Source: JANQRA01 sp035550735
GTDB lineage: Bacteria; Actinomycetota; Acidimicrobiia; Spongiisociales; ZC4RG35
Direction: 5' to 3'
Assembly (NCBI GenBank): GCA_035550735.1
Contig: DASZOM010000049.1
Coordinates: 1-56,223 of the forward strand
Length of the DNA: 56,223 nucleotides
Numbering within the stretch: position 1 is the first letter of the stretch; every line of letters starts with the position of its first letter. The notes under the pieces are model-generated. The model made no database searches. It saw only the letters and a list, made by a program, of their open reading frames with translations, and was not told the origin of the DNA. Positions 26,113-33,969 of the stretch are shown one piece after another. Position numbers and translations under genes: made by a program.

Positions 26113-27120
26113 GTGATGACCGAACGCGAGCCGAGCATCTCGGTCAAGGACGTCACCAAGGTCTACGACCCGTCCCCGGCGTGGATGAAGTTCCTGGTGC
26201 GCACCAATGTGACCAGCTCCGTCGTGGCCCTCGACGGGATCTCCTTCGAGGTCGGCCCCGGCGAGATCTGCGCCGTGGTCGGGCCCAACGGCGCCGGCAA
26301 GACCACCACATTCCGCATCCTGGTCGGCTTGACGACGCCGAGCTCCGGGACCGCCATGGTGACCGGCTACGACGCCCACCACGAGCCGGTCGCAGTGCGG
26401 CGGATGGTGGGATGGATGCCCGGCCAGGATGTCAGCCTGCTGGGCAGGCTGACATGCACCGAGAATCTCCAATTCCACGGGCGGCTCCAGGGCATGAAGG
26501 GCCACGAGCTCAAGACCCGGATCTCGGACACTCTGGCCAAGGTAGGGCTGGCACATGCCGCCGAGCACTCGGTGTTTGCTCTCTCCTCCGGGATGAGGGC
26601 CCGGCTCCAGCTCGCCAGGGCGCTGCTCCACCGGCCCAAGGTCCTGATTCTCGACGAGCCCACCGGGCCCATCGACCCGGTGGCAGCCCATGAGCTGCTC
26701 CGCCTCATCATCGACATCGTCGAGGAGGATCGCCTGGCCTGTCTGATCAGCTCGCACCGTCTCGAGGAGATCGAGGCGCTGCATTCCCACGTCGTCCTGC
26801 TCGACAAGGGGAGGGTCCGTTACGACGGCGACCTCGACGAGTTGCGCTCGATGGTCGACCGTCAGCAATTCGAGCTCAGGTTCGCCACCGCCGATGCGGC
26901 GAGTCGCGCCCGTCAGCTCATCAAGGAAGTCGGCCTCGGCGAGACGTCCCTGGGCGAGGACGGCCTCTTGCTGTCCCTGGTCGGCTCCTCGGAGATGCGC
27001 GCCGGCAAGGTGCTCACTGCCATCGAGCCGGTCCTGGACGAGGTCGTGGAGGTGGCGGAGACCCAGCGCCCGCTGCGGGACATCCTCGCCGACATGTATC
27101 GGGAGCAGCCCGAGTCATGA
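26113..27120 (+). CDS. ABC-2 type exporter, ATP-binding subunit
   Basis: A 335-residue ATPase. Walker A is GPNGAGKTT, the Q-loop lies near MPGQDVSLLG, the signature is LSSGMRARLQLA (rather than LSGGQ), Walker B is VLILDEPTGP, and the switch histidine is in ISSHRLEE. An insertion before the first conserved strand (SPAWMKFLVRTNVTSSVVAL) and the SSGM signature recall Wzt/TagH-type polysaccharide exporters, while the C-terminal 90 residues resemble NatA-like ATPases. Start is GTG 26113 or ATG 26116. It overlaps its permease by 4 bp. Export of a glycan or glycolipid is likely; the substrate is inferred from location. Confidence 0.9.
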   Translation: MMTEREPSISVKDVTKVYDPSPAWMKFLVRTNVTSSVVALDGISFEVGPGEICAVVGPNGAGKTTTFRILVGLTTPSSGTAMVTGYDAHHEPVAVRRMVGWMPGQDVSLLGRLTCTENLQFHGRLQGMKGHELKTRISDTLAKVGLAHAAEHSVFALSSGMRARLQLARALLHRPKVLILDEPTGPIDPVAAHELLRLIIDIVEEDRLACLISSHRLEEIEALHSHVVLLDKGRVRYDGDLDELRSMVDRQQFELRFATADAASRARQLIKEVGLGETSLGEDGLLLSLVGSSEMRAGKVLTAIEPVLDEVVEVAETQRPLRDILADMYREQPES

Positions 27121-27992
27121 GCGTCGACGAACGACCCACCGAGGCCGCGCCCGCCGATACCCGCAGCCGGGCGAAGCGGGGCTCCGCGAACCGGCCCACC
27201 CCTTCGGTTGCGGTCGCCTTCCTCCGCATGGACATCATCGAGGACCTCAGCTACCCGATGTCGCTGCTGATGGCCGAGCTGGGCACGGTCATGCCCGTCC
27301 TCATCTCGTACTTCATCGGGGAGCTGGTCGGCCCCTCCGACGACGTGGGCGGTGACTACTTCACCTTCGCCGTGATCGGTCTGGCCATCACGGCCGTGCT
27401 CCAGGGCGCCCTGGGCGGGTTCGGGGGCAGCCTGCAACGTGCGCTCAACCGGGGAACGTTGGAGACACTCCTCGTCGAGCCGGTCCCCTGGATCAGCCTG
27501 CCGTTCGCCATGAACCTGTGGAGGATCATCATGGGGATCGTCGAGGGTGCCCTGATACTCGCCATCGGGGCGGCGCTGGGCGCCAATTACATCGTCACCG
27601 GCCTCGGCCAGTTCGCCGTCCTGATCATCCTCGGGATCCTCGCCTGCACGGCCATCGGCATCGTCTCTGCGAGCGTGCTGGTTCTCGCCAAGAAGTCCAA
27701 GCCGATTCTCACCCTCTACGGGATGGCTGCTTCGTTGCTGGCAGGCTCCGTGTTCCCGGTGTCGGAGCTGCCCGAATGGCTGCAGGTCTTCAGCTGGGCG
27801 ATCCCCCACACTTACGTGATCAACGCAGCCCGAACCGTGCTGATGGCTGACCCGGGCGAGTTCAGCATCGCCTTCGGCACGGCGGCCCTGGCCTTGGTCG
27901 CGTTCAACGTGGTCGTCATGGCGCTCGGGTTGTGGCTCTTCTCACGGTCTCTCGAGTACGGCCGGAAGATGGGGATGCTCAGCGGTTATTGA
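27117..27992 (+). CDS. ABC-2 type exporter, permease subunit
   Basis: A 291-residue integral membrane protein with about six helices after an Ala/Arg-rich cytoplasmic N-terminus of roughly 35 residues. GTLETLLVEPVPWISLPFAM is the conserved coupling-helix region of ABC-2 permeases (LE-x-L-x3-P-x-P), and SGSVFPVSELPEWLQ-like residues (LLAGSVFPVSELPEWLQVFS) form the usual loop before the last helices. ATG 27117 overlaps the ATPase stop (ATGA), so the two subunits are made together. With the ATPase it should form a homodimer-based exporter in the cytoplasmic membrane. Confidence 0.88.
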   Translation: MSVDERPTEAAPADTRSRAKRGSANRPTPSVAVAFLRMDIIEDLSYPMSLLMAELGTVMPVLISYFIGELVGPSDDVGGDYFTFAVIGLAITAVLQGALGGFGGSLQRALNRGTLETLLVEPVPWISLPFAMNLWRIIMGIVEGALILAIGAALGANYIVTGLGQFAVLIILGILACTAIGIVSASVLVLAKKSKPILTLYGMAASLLAGSVFPVSELPEWLQVFSWAIPHTYVINAARTVLMADPGEFSIAFGTAALALVAFNVVVMALGLWLFSRSLEYGRKMGMLSGY

Positions 27993-28008
27993 GCCGCCGG
28001 GTCGGTCG

Positions 28009-29010
28009 TTGTCACTCGAATCCAGGCCGGAAGCCCCGGACCCACATCTCCTCGAAGAAGCCCTTGCCAGTCTGGCGGTCCGGTCGCAGCTGGAGCCCGA
28101 AGGCCTTCGCTGGCGACTCGACGAGAGGATGGAGCGGAGACGCTCCACGGTCTTCGCGTTGACATTGGAGTCACCCGCTGCCAGCGCGGTGGCCACCGCG
28201 TTCTACAAGGCGCCCTTCCTCCCCGCCGAGCTGCAGGACGAGCGCAGGCTGAGCCGTCTCCGCGATGTCGTCATCCGCAGCCAGACGCTCGGTGACGAGT
28301 TCGCCGAGCGGACCGCAGACATCGGGGTGGCGGTGAATGTCGTCCTCGCCTTCGACCTGTCGACGTTCGAGAGCGTGACGCTTGGCCTCGAGGGCCGGCC
28401 CATGGGCAGCCCGCTGCGCCATCTGAGAAGCAGGGCCGGCAGACGGGATGCGGTCGAGGCGTGCTTCCGCGTCGGTAGGGCCGTCTCCATTCTCGAAACT
28501 CTGGGCCACGATGAGACCACGAGCGCCGATATCGCCGCTGCTCGGAAGACCCTGCGTCGCAAGGCCGACAGGGCGAATTCCTACCTCTCCTCGGAGGAGG
28601 TCACTCGACTTCAGGTGGCCATGGACAGGCTGCTCGACGAGGCCGTCGCCGGTGGCATGCCGGTGGCGCATGGGGACCTGAGCCCCACCAACGTCCTCAT
28701 GATGAAGGGACGGACCGGGATCATCGACTTCATCTGGGCACGTCAGGTCCCCGGATACGACCTGGCACGATTCGTTCATCGCTTGCGTCACAGCACCCTC
28801 GGGTGGGCGCCATGGACCGAGCGATTGGTAGAGGCGACCCTCCATGGCTACGGCAATCGCGAGATCCTCGCCCACGCCGGCTGGCGGTTCGCGCACATGA
28901 GCAACCTGCTCACCGCGCTGCAGCGTTTCGACCGGCTTGCTCAGATGGGTCGCGGCGCGGCGAGAAAGGCCTTGAGCGAGTTGCGCGTCGGCCTGGCCGA
29001 AATAGCCTGA
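28009..29010 (+). CDS. APH-fold small-molecule kinase
   Basis: A 333-residue kinase-like protein with the canonical catalytic segment VAHGDLSPTNVLMM and metal-binding IIDFIWARQVPGYDLARFVH. The N-lobe is divergent (TAFYKAPFLPAELQDERRL contains the likely lysine). The start codon appears to be TTG 28009, 16 bases after the permease stop; no better start lies nearby and the N-terminal residues before about 35 are weakly constrained. It is followed 17 bases later by a sulfotransferase gene. It is the third APH-fold gene of the region, again beside glycan-modifying enzymes, suggesting phosphorylation of a glycan precursor or carrier. Confidence 0.78.
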   Translation: MSLESRPEAPDPHLLEEALASLAVRSQLEPEGLRWRLDERMERRRSTVFALTLESPAASAVATAFYKAPFLPAELQDERRLSRLRDVVIRSQTLGDEFAERTADIGVAVNVVLAFDLSTFESVTLGLEGRPMGSPLRHLRSRAGRRDAVEACFRVGRAVSILETLGHDETTSADIAAARKTLRRKADRANSYLSSEEVTRLQVAMDRLLDEAVAGGMPVAHGDLSPTNVLMMKGRTGIIDFIWARQVPGYDLARFVHRLRHSTLGWAPWTERLVEATLHGYGNREILAHAGWRFAHMSNLLTALQRFDRLAQMGRGAARKALSELRVGLAEIA

Positions 29011-29027
29011 GAGGGGGGAAGGAGCCC

Positions 29028-29936
29028 ATGGACAAACCGTTTCCGTTCTTCTTCGGGACCAATGGGTCAGGGACGACGTTGCATCGTGCGATCTTCGACT
29101 CGCACCCCGAGCTGGCGATCCCTGGTGAAGCACGGTTCGTGGTCAAGCTGGCCCAGCGTCATCGGGCCGCCGAAGGAGGCCCACTCGACACGGGGCGTCT
29201 CGTCGCGGACCTGAGCAAAGACAGCAGATTCAAGAACTGGGGGTTCACGAGCGACGACGTGCGAACGGCATTGGCCGAACGGCCCGCCGACTTCCCGGAT
29301 GCGATCCGCCGCCTCTATGCGCTCTATGCGGCAAAGCAGGGCAAGAGCCGGTATGGCGACAAGACCCAGGCGAACATCCACCATCTCCCCCTGATCGCCG
29401 AGCTCTTTCCCGAGGCTCGCTTCGTGCATGCCGTGCGCGACGGCCGTGACGTCGCCCTCGCCCACACCGACGGCACCCGCATCGAGGAGCTGGCCATCTC
29501 CTGGAAACGCCGGGTCGGCGAAGCTCGCGAGGCCGGGCGAGCCCTGGGACCGGGTCGTTACCTGGAGTCACACTTCGAGGACCTGGTCGATGACACGGAG
29601 ACCGCGGTGCGCCGCATCTGTGAGTTCATCGAGCTGGACTTCGACCCGGCGATGCTCACCTATTACGAACGGGCCGACGCAATCGTCTCGACCACGGCTG
29701 TTCCGGACCGCCACAAGGACATCTTCCTCCCCCCTACGAAGGGCCTGCGCGACTGGCGACGGGAGCTCGACGACGGTCAGATCGCGCGATTCGAGGCCCT
29801 GGCCGGAGACCTCCTCTCCGAGATGGGATACGAACGCAAATTCGCACGCAGCCCCTTCACGCACACCGTCTCCGCCTGGGGACGGCTCGGCGTCTACGGG
29901 GCTCGTTACATGGCGCGTCGCTTTCGCCGGGGTTAG
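29028..29936 (+). CDS. PAPS-dependent sulfotransferase
   Basis: A 302-residue cytoplasmic sulfotransferase paralogous to the one at 19141-20166. The 5'-phosphosulfate loop is FFFGTNGSGTTLHRAIFDSH and the 3'-phosphate site is FVHAVRDGRDVALAH. YGDKTQANIHHLPLIAELFP replaces the paralogue's equivalent segment. A strong AAGGAG site precedes ATG 29028; the frame extends upstream into the kinase gene and is not used. It closes the plus-strand unit and is followed by a strong hairpin. Its acceptor is probably a sugar of the exported polymer. Confidence 0.9.
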   Translation: MDKPFPFFFGTNGSGTTLHRAIFDSHPELAIPGEARFVVKLAQRHRAAEGGPLDTGRLVADLSKDSRFKNWGFTSDDVRTALAERPADFPDAIRRLYALYAAKQGKSRYGDKTQANIHHLPLIAELFPEARFVHAVRDGRDVALAHTDGTRIEELAISWKRRVGEAREAGRALGPGRYLESHFEDLVDDTETAVRRICEFIELDFDPAMLTYYERADAIVSTTAVPDRHKDIFLPPTKGLRDWRRELDDGQIARFEALAGDLLSEMGYERKFARSPFTHTVSAWGRLGVYGARYMARRFRRG

Positions 29937-29948
29937 CCGGGACGCGAG

Positions 29949-29974
29949 AGAGCCCCCGAGTCCTCGGGGGCTCT
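29949..29974. terminator. Strong hairpin between converging genes
   Basis: AGAGCCCCCGAG at 29949-29960 and CTCGGGGGCTCT at 29963-29974 form a perfect 12-bp stem with a TC centre, followed by TCTTCTCG. It lies between the sulfotransferase stop (29936) and the converging repeat-protein gene (29999). The U-run is weak, so it may act as a bidirectional terminator needing Rho or as an RNA end-protecting hairpin. Confidence 0.75.
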
Positions 29975-29998
29975 TCTCGTCATCGGTCCTCGTAGGGC

Positions 29999-31738
29999 CT
30001 AGGCGCCACAAGCCGAGTTGAACAGCGGATCTCTGTCATTGAGCCAGGTCGTCAAGCCCGCGCTCGCGGTGAACCCGTTCAGGTTGCCACACAGCGCCAG
30101 CCCACCCGGCGAAGCGATCGCCGTGGGTATGCCAGTGCTCATCAGCGAGTCGTTCAAGGCACCCGACAGACTGTTCTCACTCAGGTCGAGGACGCTGAGT
30201 GTCGGCTGGGCGAACGCCGGCACCTCACCCGTGAACCCATTGGAGCTCAGGTCGAGGTTCTGGATGTTCGCCAGGCCGGGCAACGACGCTGCATTCAGGG
30301 TCCCGGAGAGCCCTGCCTCTGAGATGTCGAGGATGGTGAGCACATCCAGGTTGCCCAGGTTTGGCAGCGTCCCACCCAGTGCGTTCTCCGCCAGATCGAG
30401 GATCTGGAGCGATGTCTTGGTGTTCAGGGCGGTGGGGACGCCACCCGTGAACCCGTTGTCACCCAGGTTCAGCTCGGTCAGGTTCGCCGCGTTGGGGAAC
30501 GTCGGAATCGACCCCGTCAACGAATTGCCGGAGAGCTTGACGATCCGGATGCTGGCCAGATTGGTGAACGATGACGGCAGAGGCCCGGTCAGGAGGTTGT
30601 TCTCCAGACTGAGGTCTTGCAGCCCGGTGAGATTGCCCAACGTCGTGGGCAAAGTCCCGCTGAGGTTGTTGGCCTCGAGATCGATCACGGTGACGTGACC
30701 GCCGGCGCAGGTGACACCGAGCCAGGTGCACGGGTTGCCCGCATTCCAGCCGGTCCGGAGGGTCCAACTGGCACCCCCTGTCGAGAGGTAGAGCGCCTGC
30801 AACGCATCGCACTCGGCCTCCGGGATGACAGTCTGCGCCTCACATACCGTCGGTGGCACCGGTGGCTGGTTGAAGTCGAGGTCGACCGCAGTGATCGCCG
30901 ACCAGTCGTGGGTGTAGTTGGATCCGGCCGCGAGCGGTGAGCCGACGTGGCCGGTGGAGCTGATGTTGTAGTACCGGAACAAACCGTCGGCCCGGTAGAA
31001 GAACATCTCGTCCTGACCGTCACCCTCGAGGTCGATCGCCGTGATCGCCGACCAGTTCTCGGTGTAGTTGTCACCAGCCAGGATCGGCTTGCCGACATTG
31101 CCGTTGGCGGCGATGTTGTAGTACCGGAACAAGCCGTCCTCGCGATAGAAGAACATCTCGTCCTGGCCGTCACCATCGAGATCGACCGCGGTGATCGACG
31201 ACCAACCCGGGGTGTAGTTGCCGCCGGCCAGGATCGGCTGGCCGACGTTGCCGTTGGGACTGATGTTGTAGTAGCGGAACAAGCCGTCTTCGCGATAGAA
31301 GAAGATCTCGTCTTGGCCGTCGCCATCGAGGTCGACCGCGGTGATCGCCGTCCACCCCGGTGTGTAGTTGTTCCCGGCGAGGATCGGCGAGCCGATCGTG
31401 CCGTTTGGCCTGATGTCGTAATAACGGAACAGACCGTCGGCCCGGTAGAAGAACATCTCGTCCTGGCCGTCGCCGTCGAGATCGATGGCGGTGATCGCCG
31501 ACCAGTTCTCGGTGTAGTTGTCACCGGCCTCGATCGGGCTCCCCACGGACCCCGACGGGCTGATGTTGTAGTACCGGAACAGGCCGTCGGCCCGGTAGAA
31601 GAAGATCTCGTCGTTTGCGTCGCCGGCTGCCTGGGCAGGAGCCGGAGCAAACCAGACCAGGCTTGCGACCATCGCCATTGCGATCGCCAGCAGCAACCAG
31701 CCACGGGCGAGCCGCAGTTCTGCGTGGGAGTTCACCAT
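29999..31738 (-). CDS. Secreted protein: five 50-residue DGDG repeats plus plant-type leucine-rich repeats
   Basis: A 579-residue exported protein. The signal peptide ends near APAQAAG. Residues 39-288 are five consecutive repeats of exactly 50 residues, each with IFFYR-x-DGLFRYY, a NYT motif and D-x-DGDGQDE, like FG-GAP/tachylectin-type calcium blades and probably a five-bladed propeller. After a proline linker, a cap domain (AECDALQALYLSTGGASW to NPCTWLGVTC) precedes leucine-rich repeats of the plant-specific type, such as LSGTLPTTLGNLTGLQDLSL. ATG 31738 is used rather than GTG 31744. No cell-wall anchor or membrane tail is seen. A ligand-binding or adhesive surface role is inferred. Confidence 0.88.
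   Translation of the reverse strand: MVNSHAELRLARGWLLLAIAMAMVASLVWFAPAPAQAAGDANDEIFFYRADGLFRYYNISPSGSVGSPIEAGDNYTENWSAITAIDLDGDGQDEMFFYRADGLFRYYDIRPNGTIGSPILAGNNYTPGWTAITAVDLDGDGQDEIFFYREDGLFRYYNISPNGNVGQPILAGGNYTPGWSSITAVDLDGDGQDEMFFYREDGLFRYYNIAANGNVGKPILAGDNYTENWSAITAIDLEGDGQDEMFFYRADGLFRYYNISSTGHVGSPLAAGSNYTHDWSAITAVDLDFNQPPVPPTVCEAQTVIPEAECDALQALYLSTGGASWTLRTGWNAGNPCTWLGVTCAGGHVTVIDLEANNLSGTLPTTLGNLTGLQDLSLENNLLTGPLPSSFTNLASIRIVKLSGNSLTGSIPTFPNAANLTELNLGDNGFTGGVPTALNTKTSLQILDLAENALGGTLPNLGNLDVLTILDISEAGLSGTLNAASLPGLANIQNLDLSSNGFTGEVPAFAQPTLSVLDLSENSLSGALNDSLMSTGIPTAIASPGGLALCGNLNGFTASAGLTTWLNDRDPLFNSACGA
30875..31624 (-). repeat. Five tandem 150-bp repeats inside the repeat-protein gene
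   Basis: Five coding repeats of exactly 150 bp with no length variation encode the 50-residue units. Blocks such as the one coding for DGLFRYY are nearly identical at the DNA level between copies, implying recent duplication or gene conversion; the last copy loses the DGDGQDE motif (reads DFNQPP). Confidence 0.9.
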
Positions 31739-31904
31739 TTCCACCCCAATTGTCGGTCGCCCCGGATTGGGCGACTTGCCTCCATTGCCGTGCGCACCAT
31801 ATCAGAGTTGTCACGGTGCGTGTCGGGCGACTTCGCAGTGCGTTCTGGGATTCTCGAATGAAACGTCCAAAAGCCCAATAGTGGGCTCTGGAACCTAAGG
31901 AAGG
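31739..31904. promoter_or_regulatory. Leader region of the repeat-protein gene
   Basis: This 166-bp gap holds copy 1 of the 48-bp element next to glmS. On the minus strand an extended -10 candidate (TG then TATGGT, fwd 31796-31801) lies about 58 bp before ATG 31738. The 9-mer GGGCGACTT occurs directly repeated at 31769-31777 and 31825-31833, on either side of that -10. No gene seen. Confidence 0.35.
31857..31904 (-). terminator. 48-bp dispersed hairpin element, copy 1
   Basis: Read on the minus strand it begins directly after the glmS stop codon. AGCCCA-CTAT-TGGGCT is followed by TTTTGGACGTTTCATT, a terminator-like hairpin plus T-run. Flanks match copies at 36291, 38625 and 39792. Confidence 0.75.
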
Positions 31905-33731
31905 CTATTCCACCGTCACCGTCTTGGCGAGGTTGCGGGGTTTGTCCACGTCGAGACCGCGGGCGGTGGCGACGTGATAGGCAAGGAGCTGCAGCGGGAT
32001 CACCGCGGTGACCGTGCACAGCAGGTCGGGCCCGGAAGGGACCCGGATGACGTGATCGGCGACCTCTCCGACCCGGTCGCCCTCCTCGGCGACGAGGACG
32101 ATGGTGCCGCCGCGAGCCCTCATCTCCTCCATGTTGGACAACGTCTTGGAGCGGACGTGGCTGTCGGTGGCCACCCCGACCACGACGACACCGTTCTCGA
32201 TGAGTGCGATCGGCCCGTGCTTCATCTCCCCGGCGGCGTACCCCTCGGCCCGCACGTAGGCGATCTCCTTCAGCTTGAGGGCGCCCTCCATCGCCACCGG
32301 GAAATCCCCGGAGCGGCCGAGGAAGAAGTAATCACGGACATCCTTCCAAGACCGGGCGAGCTCCTCGATCTCTCCGGACGTCTCCAGCACCCGGCCCACC
32401 TGCTCCGGGAGCCGCTGCAGGTCCTGGACCAACAACTCGACCTTGCCCGGGTCGAGGGTCCCCCTCACCTGGGCGAGATAGAGACCGAGCAGCTGCATCG
32501 CCACCAGTTGGGTGGTGAACGTCTTGGTGGCGGCCACCCCGATCTCGAGACCGGCCCTGGTGTAGAGGACTGCATCCGACTCCCTGGCCAGGGCGGAGTC
32601 GAGCACGTTGCTGACCCCGATCAGATTGGCGCCTTGGGCCTTGGCGTAACGCACCGCGGCCAGGGTGTCGATGGTCTCCCCGGACTGGCTTATCCCAATC
32701 ACCAGGGAACGGGCGTCGAGCACGGGGTCCCGGTAGCGGAACTCCGAGGCGATGTCGATCTCCACCGGGAGCCGGGTCCAGCGCTCGATGGCGTACTTGG
32801 CCATCATCGCCGCGTGGTACGACGTCCCGCAGGCGACCACGAACACCTTGTCGATCGCCCTGAGGAGCTTTGCGTCCATGTCGAGCTCGTCGAGGATCAC
32901 CCGCCCAGTGTCCGACACCCGGCCGGCGAGGGTGTCGGCGATGGCGTGGGGTTGCTCGTGGATCTCCTTGAGCATGAAGGTGGGAAAGCCGGACTTCTCC
33001 GCCGCCTCGAAGTCCCAATCGATCTTCCGATGCTCAGGCTCGATCGAGTTCCCCTCGAGATCGAAGATCCTCACCGAGGTGGGACGGACCTCGACCACCC
33101 GGTCGTCGTCGATGATCACCATCTCACGGGTGTGCTCGAGGAAGGCGGGGATGTCGGAGGCGAGGAAGTTCTCACCGTCTCCCCGACCCACCACCAACGG
33201 CGAGCCACGGCGAGCCCCGACGATCAGGTCGGGCTCCGATCTGCGGATCACCGCCAGCGCCAGCGCCCCTTCGGCCTCGTTCATCACCTGACGCACCGCC
33301 TCCACCAGGGGAAGGTCGGCGTGGTCCCCGATCATGTGGGCGACCACCTCGGTGTCGGTGTCGCTCTGGAAGACGTGGCCCTGCTCCACCAGCTTGTGCT
33401 TGAGCTCGGCCCAGTTCTCCACGATCCCGTTGTGGACGACGACCACGTCGCCCGTCTGGTCGGTGTGAGGATGGGCGTTGACCGTGTTGGGGGCGCCGTG
33501 GGTGGCCCAGCGGGTGTGACCGATCCCGGAGACGGCCTCGATGGCGCCGGCGTCGGCGATCAGCGCCTCCAGGTCGGCGATTCGCCCCGCCGTCTTGATC
33601 AGGTCGATCCCGTCGCCCAGGTTGAGGGCGACACCGGCCGAGTCGTAGCCCCGGTACTCGAGATGCGCCAGACCGGGGACGAGGACATCCACCACGGGCC
33701 GGGGCCCGACGTAGCCGACGATTCCGCACAT
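31905..33731 (-). CDS. glmS: Glutamine-fructose-6-phosphate aminotransferase (isomerizing)
   Basis: A 608-residue cytoplasmic enzyme making glucosamine-6-phosphate from fructose-6-phosphate and glutamine, the entry step to UDP-GlcNAc. MCGIVGYVG gives the N-terminal nucleophile Cys after Met removal. Glutaminase residues appear in GHTRWATHGAP and HNGIVEN, and the two SIS isomerase domains include CGTSYHA and GISQSGETIDT. The C-terminus ends KPRNLAKTVTVE, the usual family ending. It lies 238 bp after glmM on the same strand with a structured-looking leader between, and its stop touches copy 1 of the 48-bp element. It feeds peptidoglycan and probably the amino-sugar branch of the upstream polysaccharide genes. 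Confidence 0.98.
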   Translation of the reverse strand: MCGIVGYVGPRPVVDVLVPGLAHLEYRGYDSAGVALNLGDGIDLIKTAGRIADLEALIADAGAIEAVSGIGHTRWATHGAPNTVNAHPHTDQTGDVVVVHNGIVENWAELKHKLVEQGHVFQSDTDTEVVAHMIGDHADLPLVEAVRQVMNEAEGALALAVIRRSEPDLIVGARRGSPLVVGRGDGENFLASDIPAFLEHTREMVIIDDDRVVEVRPTSVRIFDLEGNSIEPEHRKIDWDFEAAEKSGFPTFMLKEIHEQPHAIADTLAGRVSDTGRVILDELDMDAKLLRAIDKVFVVACGTSYHAAMMAKYAIERWTRLPVEIDIASEFRYRDPVLDARSLVIGISQSGETIDTLAAVRYAKAQGANLIGVSNVLDSALARESDAVLYTRAGLEIGVAATKTFTTQLVAMQLLGLYLAQVRGTLDPGKVELLVQDLQRLPEQVGRVLETSGEIEELARSWKDVRDYFFLGRSGDFPVAMEGALKLKEIAYVRAEGYAAGEMKHGPIALIENGVVVVGVATDSHVRSKTLSNMEEMRARGGTIVLVAEEGDRVGEVADHVIRVPSGPDLLCTVTAVIPLQLLAYHVATARGLDVDKPRNLAKTVTVE

Positions 33732-33969
33732 GACAGTTCCTTTCTCCGAGCATCGGGGAACACGTGCGACAGAAGCCCGGTGTCGTCACCGGTGCCAGGC
33801 TGAGCGGGTCTCTGTTCCGGGATCACTCCCGGGTTTTCCTCTCGCTCATGACGACCCTGGTGGGCCGGGAAGGCATCCGCCGAATCTTTCGATGACCTTC
33901 CTCCTCGTCACCTCATCACATGTGAGGCCAGGCGCTATCTGTTGTCTGTCACAGGGGCTCGACCGATGC
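33732..33969 (-). promoter_or_regulatory. Long glmS leader with two GC hairpins
   Basis: No gene is seen in these 238 bp. On the minus strand there are two perfect 6-bp stem-loops, CCGGGA-GTGA-TCCCGG (fwd 33817-33832) and CCGGTG-ACGA-CACCGG (fwd 33777-33792). GAGC/GCTC flanks could close a larger junction, and an upstream palindrome TCACATGTGA lies at 33917-33926. AGAAAGGA just before ATG 33731 is the ribosome site. A cis-regulatory leader is possible; it does not show glmS-ribozyme features that I recognise. Confidence 0.4.

Noticed and set aside
1..29936. Genomic island or prophage carrying the polysaccharide genes
   Set aside because: No integrase, transposase, tRNA end, direct repeats or clear base-composition break was seen.
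30875..31624. Possible CRISPR array or non-coding tandem repeat
   Set aside because: The 150-bp units are coding with conserved residues and no spacers.
33732..33969. glmS ribozyme
   Set aside because: The cleavage-site and core sequences of the known ribozyme are not seen, and it is chiefly known outside this phylum. Only generic hairpins are present.
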